DNA of 64,000 nt, from NCBI GenBank assembly GCA_018873245.2, contig JAEMBT020000001.1, forward strand, positions 13,928,220 to 13,992,219, written 5' to 3'. This document shows, piece by piece, positions 24,126 through 36,300 of this stretch (position 1 is its first letter; each line of letters begins with the position of its first letter). Origin of the DNA: Archegozetes longisetosus. Its lineage: Eukaryota > Arthropoda > Arachnida > Sarcoptiformes > Trhypochthoniidae. Both the position numbers and the translations under genes were made by a program. The notes below the pieces were generated by a model. That model worked only from the letters and a program-made list of their open reading frames with translations. It was not told the origin of the DNA and did not search any database.

Positions 24126-24610
24126 TAGTGTGACCACCTGTCCCGTTTTTGACGGGACAGTCCCATCTTTTTAAAGATAAAAGATAGAAATGCCGTCAGA
24201 CCAAAAACTCTCCACGGAACAATTAGTTGTCCGGTTTTCAACTTTCGTTTTAAAAGTGTGTTTAGAAAAAAATTTCTTACAAATTCAAACATTGAATTTA
24301 TTTTACAAATCATAAAGGATTATCAAACCTAATTCAATGTTTCGAAGACCTGTGGTCTAAAATCAGAAGTTATTTAATTAATCTTTTCTGCCTTCACTTA
24401 TATCTGATATAAACCAGTATTTATTACTTTTGAACAACTTTTGAAAGATGTCATTTTTAGCAAAAAATATACCCTTGAAATCGACCATCACCAATATTAG
24501 TAATATTAGTAATCGCTAATAAAAGAGGCATTTTTTCTTTTTGAAAATGTAAGGGTCTCCCCTTTGATATATTTGTCCCGTCATGAGACAAGCCAGAGGT
24601 GCTCACCCTT
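24126..24610. mobile_element. Non-autonomous hAT-like element, 485 bp, with 8-bp target duplication
   Basis: The ends TAGTGTGACCACCTGTCCCG and, inverted, AAGGGTGAGCACCTCTGGCT are related, and both lead into a shared TGACGGGACA. The flanks TTAAGAGT (24118-24125) and TTAAGAGC (24611-24618) match at 7 of 8 positions, the hAT target size. The left end has an internal hairpin of GTCCCG and CGGGAC. The minus-strand open frame inside has no recognisable domain. Confidence 0.7.
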
Positions 24611-25166
24611 TTAAGAGCACAAACACTACATTTCAATTGAAAGCAAATCCCACGAAGAAAGCGAAAGCAAGAAAGTCATGTGGGTTGAAGGCCCACAATG
24701 GCTTCGTCATCGCTGCTTGACCATAATTGGTAAAAATCTCAGTACTCGGTGCGTAAGTTATTTTTTCTAACAGTCATTTATTACAAATAAATCATATCAA
24801 TTTATATTTCAGAAGGAATACGAAGCCATCATTCGAAAGCAAAGACGTGAAATCACTAAATTGTACAAAGAGTTAAATGGTATGTCTAACAAATTTAACA
24901 ACACAAATCATCGTTTCGAAAATTCTCACAACCGAATCGGAATAGTAGAAAAGGCTATTGTTGCTGGCAATAAACGGAGATACAATGTGGAACTCCTGAC
25001 GATGAAGAATACGGTATGCAGTGTATATTTTTTAATTACGTTCGATTTTAAAGTAACAAATTTTATTCACTTAGCTCCAGTCAATCCGCTAGAGATGGAC
25101 TTTAGCAAGAAGTGTCAGTTTTGCAATGGCATCTTTATCAGGGCAGAATTATACAAACATCAATAG
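24611..25166 (+). CDS. Possible three-exon gene or gene fragment, coiled-coil plus Cys/His motif
   Basis: An open stretch (about 24611-24750) reading SKKVMWVEGPQWLRHRCLT ends at TGC followed by a GTAAGT donor. After a TTTATATTTCAG acceptor (exon from 24813) comes KEYEAIIRKQRREITKLYKE and a polar helical region to about 25015, then GTATGC. An intron of about 60 nt ends in TTAG. The last exon reads APVNPLEMDFSKKCQFCNG, FIRAELYKHQ and a stop at 25166, with a C-x2-C plus His pattern like half a zinc finger. The phases agree. No start was found: the 5' end abuts the transposon insertion, so the gene may be truncated. The family is not recognised. Confidence 0.4.
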
Positions 25167-25349
25167 TTATGCCAGAGAAAAATTAATAGAAAAATAGGTA
25201 TTAACGATAAAACAAAACATTCTCAATAAGATTATAATGAATGATTTTTTTTTACAAAGTTGTTGGCGAGATTATGAGAACCGCAAAACCTCAAAAAATG
25301 ATTAACATTATTTGATAACTTAAACTTAATCAAATAAGTGTTATAATTT

Positions 25350-28300
25350 TATTTGAAAGATTTTCAATAAATATGCAATGTATTACTTTTGATACTCACA
25401 TAAGTATCTTCTAAAAGTCATTTCACCGATGTTTGAATTGAACAATCACAATTACTATATTCTATAAAACGTAATTGTGTTATCCGTGAGAAGAAATGGA
25501 CAGAGTTTGAGGAAAGTATGACGAAAATATGATTGTTTCAGAATTTAGGGAAACTGTGAATATTGACGCAAACGTCTTGTTTAACACATTTTTACCTTTT
25601 GTCAAAGCAAACTCATCGGGAGATCGGGAGAAACCTTCGATCCTAATAAAAAGGATAATGATACATTTACAATCAATAAGTGTGCAAAAGATGCCTTAAA
25701 TATGTTGTTGAATGTGGCGTGGCGATATAATTAATACACATTTCTCCTCACCCTTTGTACAATTATTGATTATAAATATACTCTTAATACATTTTATTCA
25801 TTTCGACTAACTTTTCTATCTTACGCTGATATCGCTTATGATGTGCTGCTGAAAAAACCATTATAATGACAGAAAAGTGCAGTTAACACACTATTGTACC
25901 GTATAAACTTGTAAACATTTAGAAAAGTTGATAAGATTTAAAAGGACTATTTGCTCATTCAATATTCCGAAAGTCAATTTTTATTTGCACATTATAAACC
26001 AGAGTAATAAATTCAAATTTAACTTTAATTACTTTGACAATGTTTTCAATTTTTAAGTTCAGACGTAACTTAAACAGAAAATCGTTATTGAAATTTTCAC
26101 GCAATGTCACTTTTGATTGTTGGAATTGAAATTTTGATTACAAACGGCAACTATAATACTTTTGTTTACTGCCTTATATGTGTTTAAGTTTTAACTTGAC
26201 TATTATCTTACTATTTGTCAATCCATGATTTTGTTTTCACTGTGACGGACAGAGAAAATAAGTCATGCATTCAAACGACTCACTAAAATAACTAATTGTC
26301 AATAATGTTAAAAAGACGATTTATATCATATGTGAATTTTTGTCTATTCATCAACATCGCTATAGGCTCATAAGTCAGTCAATAATTAAAGTTCATAAGT
26401 AGTTATTAAAAGAATAACCTTTCACAACTTTTTAACCAAAAATGGCTTTTATCTTAAATGCAAACCAATTTACTAAATGTGATTTCTCAGCATTTAGCCT
26501 AAAATTGAAAAATTGTCATATCTTAAAATTTTCTTATATTTAGTTTTAAAGTCTAAGCTTTGTATTTCAGTTCAGGTGAAAGGAAGTACAAATAGATCAA
26601 AAGGGGATTAGTTTATAGCTTTGAAAGGCGTCAACTTCTACAACTGGAGAGAAAAACGTTAGTCTACTTTTAAAGACATTCTCTCATAAGCCTTTGAATC
26701 TAATGGTTTAGTAATTCTCATAAATTTAAAGTTTTCATTTGTACTCATAAATTATACACATGTATGATTTATATAATAAAACTTAAACTTTTAAAATAAA
26801 TCCTGTGTGACAAAATCTTAGCATAATCAGCGTATATTATGGGCTAACATGGGAATTAAAGAGAAATAGTAAGCTTCTAAACAAGATAATGGACACAATT
26901 TCCTGCAAGAATATCAATATATTCACGTATTTTCTCATAATTATAAGTTAAAGCGAACTGAAAAGGCTGAAAAATTCCAGTAACCTCGTAGCCAAATCAG
27001 TGCTATTGGGTATACTTATGATGAACAGCAATATCAGTAAATAATTAGTTCAGACCATCGTTTTCAGGACTAACAGGTTATCACTAACAATTACCTAATG
27101 ATCTGATGTTACACTGATGTTAGATGTCAATTGATGTCTAGTTAAGACATCAAAATCTCATTCAACACTTGACTATTGTTACAAATTTCATATACTATCC
27201 CATAATTCATGTTATATAGACATGAATGACTCAAAGACTGTTTGATTACAATATATAATATAGAAAATAGAATAAAAATATCTGAGATTTTGCTCAAATT
27301 CAAACAACTCTTTATTACTATCTGATTGAAGTCCAGGTCCGACAGAATAAGTCGTATGGTTATTACGACCGCTCTATTATGTACTATCACATCCAAAAGT
27401 TTTTGCAAAAAATCAAACATTGCAGAAAATTATGGCTAAAATTTTGAGAGAATACTATAAGATTCACTATCTCAACACATTTTATAAATGCGTACTGTCA
27501 TTGCTATTAAGTTTTTAAAGTTAAAATTTAAAGTTAAAGTTAAATTTTTATTTCAATCAAGTCCCTTTTCCTTAAAGAGCTATTCGATTTTTACATAGGA
27601 CTCAACCTTAAGACACCAATTCTTGAAAAAATAATTTCTAGTGGTATAGAAACCAAAAAATATATGGTTCTTATTATGATTATGACCTTTGACACCTGAG
27701 CGACACGCAAAATTTTTTAAGGTTGAAATATTAGAAAATTGATTACGCAAGAACAGATTAAGATATTTCAAAAATTTTTCACCAAAAATTAAAAAATAAT
27801 GACATTTTAATGTAAAAAGTTGTTAAAAAAACATAAATCTTGTAACAAGTATAAAAAAATAAAATTTCAGAAATTATTTTGACGATATTACACAGCGTTA
27901 CGGCAGTTATGAAAACTATATATTAGAATTTTAAAATCATCTCTCATATCTTCTCCACAACTGCTGCCACAATGGGTCACATATTAAAAATAAGGTAATC
28001 CAGAAATTGTTAGTAAATCTTCAAAAACCTTAGAGTTTGTAGTGTCCCTTTATTATTCATAAAATTTCTAATACACAAATCAAGTTACTTATAAAACAAT
28101 AAACTTAATGTGCTTTCCTCGAAAACTCTACCCTTTATCCCCATTAACATCTCTCAAGTTCCTCTATTTAAAGATCTTTTCTTTACTATTACTCATCTGC
28201 TCCACGAGTATGTTGAGTACTCTCAATGACTCGATAGTACTGCACTGTAAAGCAGATGAGTAAAGTTTTGTCTTTAAAGACTGCTCTGTTTCGAACAGAC

Positions 28301-28963
28301 ACTGCAGGTTTTAATTATTATTCGATAATGATGTCAGTGTATGCGTAACAATAGTAGATGGCACACTTTAAAATATTCAATTTTTAGCGAATTTTGATAA
28401 AATCCTAAAGCATTTAACGCTTTCCATTCTCGAATCATCTTCCTTTTAAAAAATACTTAGAATTGAAAACTTGGGCTTAAAAGTAAAATAAATAGAAAAT
28501 CATTTCTTACTGAAATTACATGTCATTTACAAAAATTTTTTACATGTGAAATTGACTCAAAATATGATAAATAAATTTTAGACTGGTTCCCTCACATTTT
28601 TCGAATTCTTTTTGCGTAGAGTTTAACAAAGACTTTTGGAGGTGATAATACATATTATGATTATTACTATTGATTAATTGAAAGCAATTGTATTATTTTA
28701 TTCATATCCTTACAGTAAAGTACATACAGAAGATCTAATATTCAAAGTATACAAGTAAATCTAATAATATTTATTAAATATAACAAAATACTATAAAAAA
28801 AGTCAATAATCTTTACTTTAAAATAGTCTCAAAATGTAATAAAATGTCGTAAACGAGAACAACGAACGCAAAGAATAATTGGATATAAGTAGAAAATACA
28901 AAAGTTTTAATGAAATAAACTATTTAAGTAAGTAAAAAGCTTTTACAAATCGTCTGAAGATCA
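25350..28963 (-). repeat. Rel copy 1 downstream block (3' flank shared with the other Rel copies)
   Basis: The region downstream of Rel copy 1 is similar to the sequence downstream of copy 2 (37.75-39.13 kb) and of copy 3 (55.3-58.45 kb), and to the flanks of the C-terminal fragments (33.7-36.25 kb and 49.0-52.2 kb). At its far end, 25500-25580 carries the AGTATGACGAAAATATGA phrase found at 10.2, 49.0 and 58.4 kb. No gene was found in it. A transposon-like insertion occupies 27385-28647. Confidence 0.65.
27385..28647. mobile_element. Candidate insertion with inverted termini, about 1.26 kb
   Basis: The left end TATCACATCCAAAAGTTTTT and the inverted right end TATCACCTCCAAAAGTCTTT are near-identical. 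The same place in the other Rel downstream blocks (for example 38.72, 44.84 and 51.87 kb) lacks the interior, going from the CGCTCTATTAT-like flank almost directly to the TATTGATCAATT-like flank. The exact target duplication is unclear. Only short open frames lie inside and the superfamily was not determined. Confidence 0.55.
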
Positions 28964-29130
28964 TTACTTAACAAATAAATTGCCAGAAATTTCGAGCAGT
29001 TCTATATTTTCATCAGAATTAGCAGTCATATAATCCGCAGACTCAATAACTCCGTTCTCATTCATAGGGTCCTTAATAACATTATAATTAGTCAAATACT
29101 GATCATTAATATTACAGTTGACCAATGAAT

Positions 29131-31454
29131 TAAAGTATAAACTTATAGGTATTTTCAGGAACCGACCCGAACCGAAACCGTATTAAAGAGTCATTTTTAA
29201 AGTAAAGAAATTTTAATTGTGAATATAAAACAGGCAAAGTACAATACAATTATTGATTATTATTAGATCTAATGAAAAGTAATTTATTCACATTATTGGG
29301 CTCAATGTTTGATCTGTGATCTGTAAGAGTAAGTCCACTATAATTGAAATTCCGTTCACTCGAAAGATTAGTCGCAGGTATTGAAGACAATCTGTTTGAA
29401 ATAATGTAAAGTCGAGGATATTTCAGTCTATTTTCATACCAAAAGTCAGTAACAAGTTTGTATTTATATAATTAACTTGAATTCAAGTAATTTTTTAATT
29501 CATTTGATTCTTGATTTTGAGAATTCTGTTGAGTATCAGTAAACCCATCGATACAAAGATCTAAATCCAAATTATCGGTAATAGTATGTGAGGTCTGATT
29601 AGAGTCAATATCGATATTATCAATCATTTCATTCAGTGTTTCAATAGCTTTGTTCTTCTCCTCAATGGTGGCCAAATTGTTGAGGTTTTTAATTGGCGGG
29701 AATAGCATTGAAGCAATTAAATGCAATTCTGATATACTGTAATAGATTTCAATACTTCTTTATATAATAATTTGATTCCTTTAATAAAATTAGAGTCAGT
29801 TTCAGAAAATTCACAAATCATTTGCATTATTTCTTTGTCGGCAAAACTAAATGAAAAGTCGGAACACTTTCTTTGCATAAAGCGATTCGTAAATCATAGA
29901 ATTTTTTCAGTAAATTTATTAATTCTTTCAATAAATCTTTAATGTGAACCAAAAAATCCATTATTTTTGGGTCATTAAGAGATAGAGATCTAATATCGTT
30001 ATAATTGCTGTCTATCGATTCCAACATTATTAGGGTTGAGTCCCAACGAATCTCAATTGATTGCTTCAAAGTTGACTTCAATTGGTTTTGAAGCTGAGTG
30101 TGTTTAAAATGCTTTACTAATCCTTTTGAATTTTCGATCAAGTCTACAATCGATTGCAATTTTTCATCCTTTTTTAAGTCAATATACGTGTGTTTATGAA
30201 TCAGATTTATATTAGGAGCACTACATCCAAACCAGTTTTCACATTTAAAGGCAGACTTCATGGCCTGGGCATTGTCTGTCACATAATATATATTCTTATC
30301 AGTCAATTGGAAATCATTTAAAACTTTTGACTTGATTTTTGATTATTTCGGCAGTTTTATTAATGACAGGAATTGTGGCCAAAACTCGACAAATAGTTTT
30401 CGATTGATTTAAATATTGAGCAGTTATTGACATGTAATTAATTTTAGTCGATTCGTGATCCCAGTGATCACAAGTGATACCAATTGTTTCGATATTTTTT
30501 AATTCGTTAATAACCCTCTCTTTAATTAAATTATACATAGTTTTCATGTGTTTCCCGATTGTGGTCTCTGATGGCATCACTTCGTCTATCGAGACGCTCG
30601 GGTATTTAAATCCAATATTAATAAATTGTTGGGCCATTTGTCTGAAGCCATCACCGCTCATCATATGTGTAGGTCTCAGGTCTTTAGCCACACAAATAGC
30701 AATAACATCGGCAAAATCGGATTTGGTTTTCTTATCATTTTTTACGCTTTTAATCAAATGTCTATCAATTGTTTCACTCTTTTGCTCAACAGATACTTCT
30801 TTGCATTTATGCCTCAATACAGAACTCGTACCAAATTGTGAAATACTCTTAATTAATATTAAGCACTTATCACATCTGACATAATCAGTACCTCTTCCTT
30901 TGATTTCCATTCTTTTAAATAACTTAAAATAAGATTCTTTCGATTCAATTGATTTAAAACCAATTGAAGAGTCTTTGATTGCAATTAAATTTGTTATAAA
31001 TTTTTTATCTATAATTGGATTCTGTTTTTGAATCACTTCTCTGATCAAATACTCATTCACTGTTTTTTGTCTTTTGGGTTGACCACTTTTTCCCTTAAAT
31101 CACATTCTTCTGCATCTGATTCACTCATTTTGATCACTTGTGTTGCATTAAGTACACAAAGAAATACAGAATGTATTACTCATTTGTTTGCAATGCGTTT
31201 GTAAAATAGATATTATATTACAGTTTCGTAAGTCACTATTTTACTTCGCATTTGAATAGACTTTGAAAACCAACACTTATTTGCAAAAATTATTTTTAAA
31301 CTAATCCTTACAGACCCGCACGGACCCGTTTCAAAACTTAAGAAACCGGTCCGAACCGAAACCGAAAGTTTTCGACCCGACCCGAACCGTTTTCGGTTTC
31401 GGTTTCGGTTTCATACGGGTCTACTCGGTTTCGGGTTTTCAAGTTTATACTCTA
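29131..31454 (-). mobile_element. hAT transposon, 2324 bp, inserted in Rel copy 1 last exon
   Basis: The termini TAAAGTATAAACTT (left) and TAGAGTATAAACTTGAAAAC (right, inverted) are related. The 8-bp flanks are CAATGAAT (29123-29130) and CAATGATC (31455-31462). Rel copy 2 keeps the unoccupied site near 39294. Subterminal repeats of ACCCGAACCG/CCGAAACCG type lie at both ends (29160-29185 and 31330-31435). Minus-strand transposase pieces read in order: Cys-rich start CDKC...LRHKC, ITCDHWDHES and YYVTDNAQAMKS (catalytic Asp regions), then NLSSERNFNYSGLTLTDHRS (dimerisation region, about 29350). At least three frame breaks make it non-autonomous now. Confidence 0.9.
29265..31060 (-). pseudogene. 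hAT transposase with BED-type finger, broken by frameshifts
   Basis: The open segments are 31060-30314, 30306-29827, 29726-29472 and an end segment about 29464-29265. The first holds a finger-like C-x2-C and H-x-C pair and the first RNaseH-fold Asp (ITCDHW). The second starts LTDKNIYYVTDNAQ, overlapping the first frame after a 1-nt shift near 30320. The last holds the C-terminal E-R-N-F-N-Y motif. The order and spacing fit a full-length hAT transposase of roughly 590 residues, so this was an autonomous copy. Confidence 0.85.
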
Positions 31455-32870
31455 CAATGATCTCCTCCAATCATATTCAAATCGCTTTCTTCAATAGTAC
31501 CAATATCAAAATCAATGAAGTTATTGATTTGTGGTAATTGTTCGTGAGCTTCATGAGAATATGAATGTTGTGTCAGTAGTCGAGGAAAAATATACTCTGG
31601 TTGTGAGTTTGAAATTGTAGTTCGCGGGACAAACTCTTGTTCAGAAGTGATATGAGTAACAGGTACCGAATACATTGTATTTTGAAATACTTTTGAGTCA
31701 GTCTTCTGTTGATTAGTAGTTGATCTTAATTTACGGTTGGGAAAAGCGTTGAGTCTTTGACGCTTAGTATTGAACTCTGCTTTGGGCAACATATAAAATG
31801 ATAACGATTCATATGTTTCACCATCTGATGGCCTCTTAAGTTGTACATTGAAGGTAACCGGTTGTTCAATATTTGAGTCGCAATACTTTGGTGTACGAAA
31901 ACTGATTGCAAAGTGTTTATGAATATCGCTGTTTTCAAAAAAGTTTTAGTTGAATAAAAGTGTAGTATAAGATCAAAATCTATAGTCTGTTGAACATACC
32001 TTGATTTGAACTCAGCGAATGCTTTCCAATATAGCTGATCATTACGTTTCTCATAGAATCTGATCTGAATGTCATTTTTCATGATCGGATCGCACAGAAG
32101 TATTATCTCTGTTCCACCACTAACTGGTGCCGAATAACGCGATAATTTATAGATTGATAGATTCGACATCGCTTTCTTGTCATAAATCGGATCCGAAACT
32201 ACTGGATCTAATAGTATACTGAGCTCTCCAAGATTGGGGCCTTCTAGAAAAACCTGAAAACACAGTCGAACTGCAGACAAGTCTATTAACTTGAATGCTT
32301 GAGACTTATGCCTCAGACCAATCACTTGTGGATATATTTGCAGCGATTCTCTCAGTTTGAGTCTTTCTCGAATATCCTTACGTTTAGCACATAGTATTCC
32401 GAGATTATTGAAACTGTAGGTCATACCGTTGAAGATTATAACACAAATGCCATCTTTACAGAAATTTTTGCCAACCAAATTATGAGGGTGTGGACGATAG
32501 GGTATGTCTAGCATAGTGAGAAATAACAAATGATAGTTAACATCGTAACAAATTTAATAGTTTAATAGAACGCGACAGTCAATATTGTTATTGTTACAGT
32601 AGTTATTCATCTCGTTCTTTCGATTGAATTTTTTCAATTACTTTTTGTAACACACGACACAATCACTTTAGCTCTTCCTTCGTAGTTGAAAATCTTAATT
32701 GTAGAATATGTAGGATTAATAGAAGTGGACGTAGAACCAGGAATAGCACCAGAGATTCTTCCCTCACACTCGTATCTGAATCTAACTCCAGATTTTGCAG
32801 GCTGTTCAATGATTCTTACATAAGAACCAGTTGGTGGTGATGTTAATTCAGGTGAATAACTGATAAATTT

Positions 32871-33240
32871 AAAGTAGGTTACCAGGCTACTAATGATTTA
32901 AGTAATTTAAAAGTTCTTTATTTTCCAAAATCATAAGAAAGAAAAGAAATTTTAGACAAAAGTCTTTTTGCCTGGCCGTGATGTAGGGAGTCATGACGTT
33001 TTTTAGAATAGCTCTTTCGTTTCAGATCTAAATATTGGACACTTTCTCTCAATTATGTCTATTATTTCAAAACAGGGAAATGAATACGTCTTTGTTATAT
33101 AGGCTTAGGTCTTATAATAACTATTATATACAAACTCGTAAAAAACACATCTATTGGGTGTCATTACATGGCTTAAGGTACACTCTACTCGAACTAATTA
33201 CCACTTTTGTGAACCTCTGACGACTTTTCAATGACAATAA
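32871..33240. repeat. Upstream region shared by Rel copies 1 and 3 (matches 52.66-53.02 kb inverted)
   Basis: The sequence is nearly the reverse complement of 52660-53020, including a 61-codon open frame present in both (33035-33220 plus and 52680-52865 minus, one residue different). The equivalence breaks at the deletion that removed the start of copy 1. It lies between each Rel gene and its head-to-head C-terminal fragment, so it should hold the promoter of copy 3. Confidence 0.75.
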
Positions 33241-33464
33241 CTATTACATTTATAACTTTTGTTCCTGATATAATTCATAGCTTTCTATTTTTGCAAATTC
33301 AGTTCTACCGCCTAAAAGTCCAGCCTCTATTTAAATCAATCATATATGACGACATCTCATTCCATAATCAATTTCATTTTAAGCCTATATTATAACTTTG
33401 TGTTTGTAGGTCTAAACAATGACCACTGACATAACATTCATACTCTCCCGAAGCACACGAACAA

Positions 33465-33683
33465 TTGTCACAAATTAATGACTTCATTGATTTTGATATT
33501 GGCATTATTGAAGAGAATCACTTCAATATGATTGGAGGCAATTCAATGTTCACCTACAATATTAATGATAACTATTGGACTAATTGTGATGAAAATATGG
33601 AACTGCTCGATATTTCTGGCAATACATATATCAACAATGATCTTCAGACAATTAACAAAAGCATTTTCTATGCACTTAAATAG
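33465..33683 (+). pseudogene. Rel C-terminal fragment with internal deletion
   Basis: The frame NDFIDFDIGIIEENHFNMIG continues to YNINDNYWTNCDENMELLDI and ends IFYALK. It matches the end of Rel copy 3 but lacks about 20 codons between TNCD and ENMELL. No Rel homology domain lies upstream; the sequence to the left is the shared promoter-like block. It is a tail-only duplicate. Confidence 0.75.
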
Positions 33684-34913
33684 TTTAACTCATCACAAAT
33701 GTTGTATTTTGTACTTGAATTGCTTGTAAACATACTTTATATTCGTTAAACTCGTTTATGATATTTTATTACATTTTGAAACTATTTTGAAGTAAAGATT
33801 ATTCACTTTTTCATAGTATGTCATATTTGATAAAAATTACTATAATTTTGACTCGTATGCTTTGAATATTTGATTTTCTGTAAGTGTTTTGTATATATTT
33901 GATCGTCAAACATATGAACAAAAGAACACAATTGCCTTAATTCATCAATAGTATTAATGATGGTAAGCATATAATAGAGCGGTCGTAATAGTCATTTGAT
34001 GTATTGAATCGGACCTGAACTACAGTGAGATAGTAATAGAAAAATTGTTGCATTTGAGAAAAGCTCTGATGTTAAGTGATTCCATTTTTCATATCGTACA
34101 TCGTAATCAATGAGTGTTTGAGTGATTCATGTTTATCTTACGTCAATTATGGGAGAGTATACGACAATTTTCAACAATAATCGTGTTGAATCACATTCGG
34201 ATACCCCAATCGATATCAATTAACGTGAACATCAGTGTAACATGAGGTGATTATGGAATTTCGGCGAAGAGCTGTTAATCTCGAGGATGAAGGTCTGAAC
34301 TAATTATTTACTGGTATTACTGTTCATTATAAGCACCCCTAAAGTATGGATTCGGTACATGAGATGACTGAAATTTTTCAGTCTTTTCACTTTGTTTTCA
34401 CTTTAATTATGAGAAAATAAGTGAATGTATTTCTGTTTCGTAGGAAATTGTGTCCATTAACTTGTTTAGAAGTTTATTATTTCTTTTTCACTGCCATTTC
34501 AGGCTATACACTAATTAGTCGGAGATTTGTTAATTTTAGGCCTAGTTCTGAGAAATCACTTTAGAAAAATGGTCGCATTTAAGATAAAAATTCATTTTCA
34601 GTTAAACAAGCTGTGAGACATTATTGTTCATATACCACTTGTGACTTTTAATTATCGACAGACTTATGATCCTATAGCGTCTTTGAGGCATAGACAAAAA
34701 TTCATATATAATGTAAATCGTCTTTTCTACCATTACTGAGATTTATAGCTGTTTTAGTGAGTGTTTTCAATGCATCACTTATTTTTCACAGTTTGTAACA
34801 GTCAGAAGAAAACCATGAATTGACAGATAGTAAAACAATAACATAATTTCGAGATATAATAACACATCAAATGTTCACAAAATTTATTATTAATACTGCT
34901 GAGCAGTTAAGGT

Positions 34914-35495
34914 TAGTGCGACATGAAATTTTTTGAGTGAAACCTGTATTTTTGAAAATTTTTCTTCAAAATTCCTGTACATACCTGTACATAATTTTAG
35001 ACCGCCCTGTACTTTGATCTGTACAATAAAAAAATTTACAAAATATTTTATTTAGTACTTATGGTTTATTTTCCATCTTATAAGCAGATTTTATAGAATT
35101 TAAAATGTCTTTCTTATCTTTAATATATTCTTTGAATTTTTCACAACTCATTGAAAAATTAGTGTTACTAAAATTTCAGTTTTAACTAAATCGATATTCA
35201 TTTGATTTCTATCGTCAGTCCAAATGAGTTTCATTAAACTAAAAACTCTCTCAACAAATGAATTACCGATTAATATACACATAACTGTATCAATAATTGC
35301 TACAGTTTTCACTCTTTACTAGAACATTTAGTTGTTTTCTATAATATCTAATATAACTTTTAAAAATTGAAGAGTTTTCCTTCTGATACTAATTGCTGTA
35401 CACGAGTATGTACTGGTTATACCCTTGCCTGTACTCTGTATTGGCTGTCTGATTCCTGTACAAAACATGTCAACCTGTACGTTTATGTCACGCTA
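34914..35495 (-). mobile_element. Non-autonomous hAT element, 582 bp, perfect 8-bp target duplication
   Basis: The termini are TAGTGCGACATGAAA and, inverted, TAGCGTGACATAAACG. GTTAAGGT flanks both sides (34906-34913 and 35496-35503). The unoccupied sites are at about 50915-50936 (minus strand) and 56540-56570. The minus strand still encodes a piece of the hAT dimerisation domain, NSFVERVFSLMKLIWTDDRN (about 35250). TGTAC-rich subterminal repeats occur at both ends (34975-35030 and 35395-35480). Confidence 0.9.
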
Positions 35496-36300
35496 GTTAA
35501 GGTTCCAGAAATTTGTGGATAAACATCAAACTTAAACCCTAATTTAATAGAAATCTTACTGTTAATCATTCAAATATTACATTTTATTCGAATATTTATT
35601 TCATTAGATACACTCAAAGTAATAGCAAACATATCTAGGCTTAAATTAATTTCGACTTTCAATCAAAAAACTCTATTAAAATAAAAATATTGTCAATGAG
35701 TGGATTGCTAACAGTGATTGGTGTTGATCAAAAGCTCGTTTTGTTATTAAACATCCCAAGTTTTCTGTTACAATGAGTTTGCGCTTGAGAGATATTTTGA
35801 CGATCAGCGCAATAATATCAGGCAATATTTACAACGATTGCTTCATATACATATCTAAATCGTATATCTAAAGATCAGGTTTTGCATACTTTCAATCAAA
35901 TAGTTCTATATTTCTAACCAACGATAAATATTTAGTACTTTGGTCATGATTCAATTTTTCAGAATAGGTTTAAGAAAAACGATCGAATACTTGTGATTAA
36001 TTAATAGAACTAAGACTTGTGCAATCTTAAAGAAATTTTTATTCTTTATCAAGAAACTTATAATTTTGTTTGTCCTCAAAAAATTCAATTCCCAAACCCA
36101 TAATAACCATATTATTCAAATTTTATTCAAATTAAGTTGTATTATTCCTCAAGACTACAAACAATTCTCTACTCCTCGATGAACCTCATAATGAGTATGC
36201 CTTCAGAATAAAATACAAATGTGAAATTATAAATTCCCGTCAATATTCAAGGTTTCAAAATGTGTGAATCCCAAATTCAGGTATTCGTCAGTCATATATC

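Larger units (their letters stand above)
28964..32866 (-). pseudogene. Rel/NF-kB (Dorsal-Dif-like) copy 1, start lost and last exon split by a hAT transposon
   Basis: Exon 1 remnant about 32866-32642 (RFRYECEGRISGAIPG; donor GTAATT). Exon 2 is 32507-32000 (508 nt; PYRPHPHNLVGKNFCKDGIC, VRLCFQVFLEGPN, PVVSDPIYDKK). Exon 3 runs from 31928 (FAISFRTPKYCDS, VQLKRPSDGETYES; IPT part) into a basic TKRQR and a polar tail. At 31455 the exon is broken by a hAT element. The lost end resumes at 29122 and finishes ENIELLEISGNLFVK at 28964. Compared with copy 3, about 170 bp including the ATG and first coding residues are deleted just upstream. Without start and tail the gene is probably dead, although the RHD frame itself is still open. 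Confidence 0.85.
33241..36300 (+). repeat. Inverted copy of 49.0-52.65 kb (block E), head-to-head with Rel copy 1
   Basis: Apart from the C-terminal Rel fragment, this block matches the reverse complement of 49.0-52.65 kb and the direct sequence 55.0-58.45 kb. It lacks about 1.1 kb that the others carry (including the NRF exon 2 remnant) and has gained a 582-bp hAT insertion. No gene other than the fragment was seen. Confidence 0.75.

Noticed and set aside
30474-30884. Plus-strand frames of 136 and 71 codons
   Set aside because: They are antisense shadows of the hAT transposase.
29157-31435. CCGAACCG/CCGAAACC repeats as telomere-like sequence
   Set aside because: They are the subterminal repeats of the hAT element and stop at its ends.
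33035-33220. 61-codon frame conserved at 52680-52865
   Set aside because: The conservation only reflects the recent duplication of the spacer; no domain or codon evidence.
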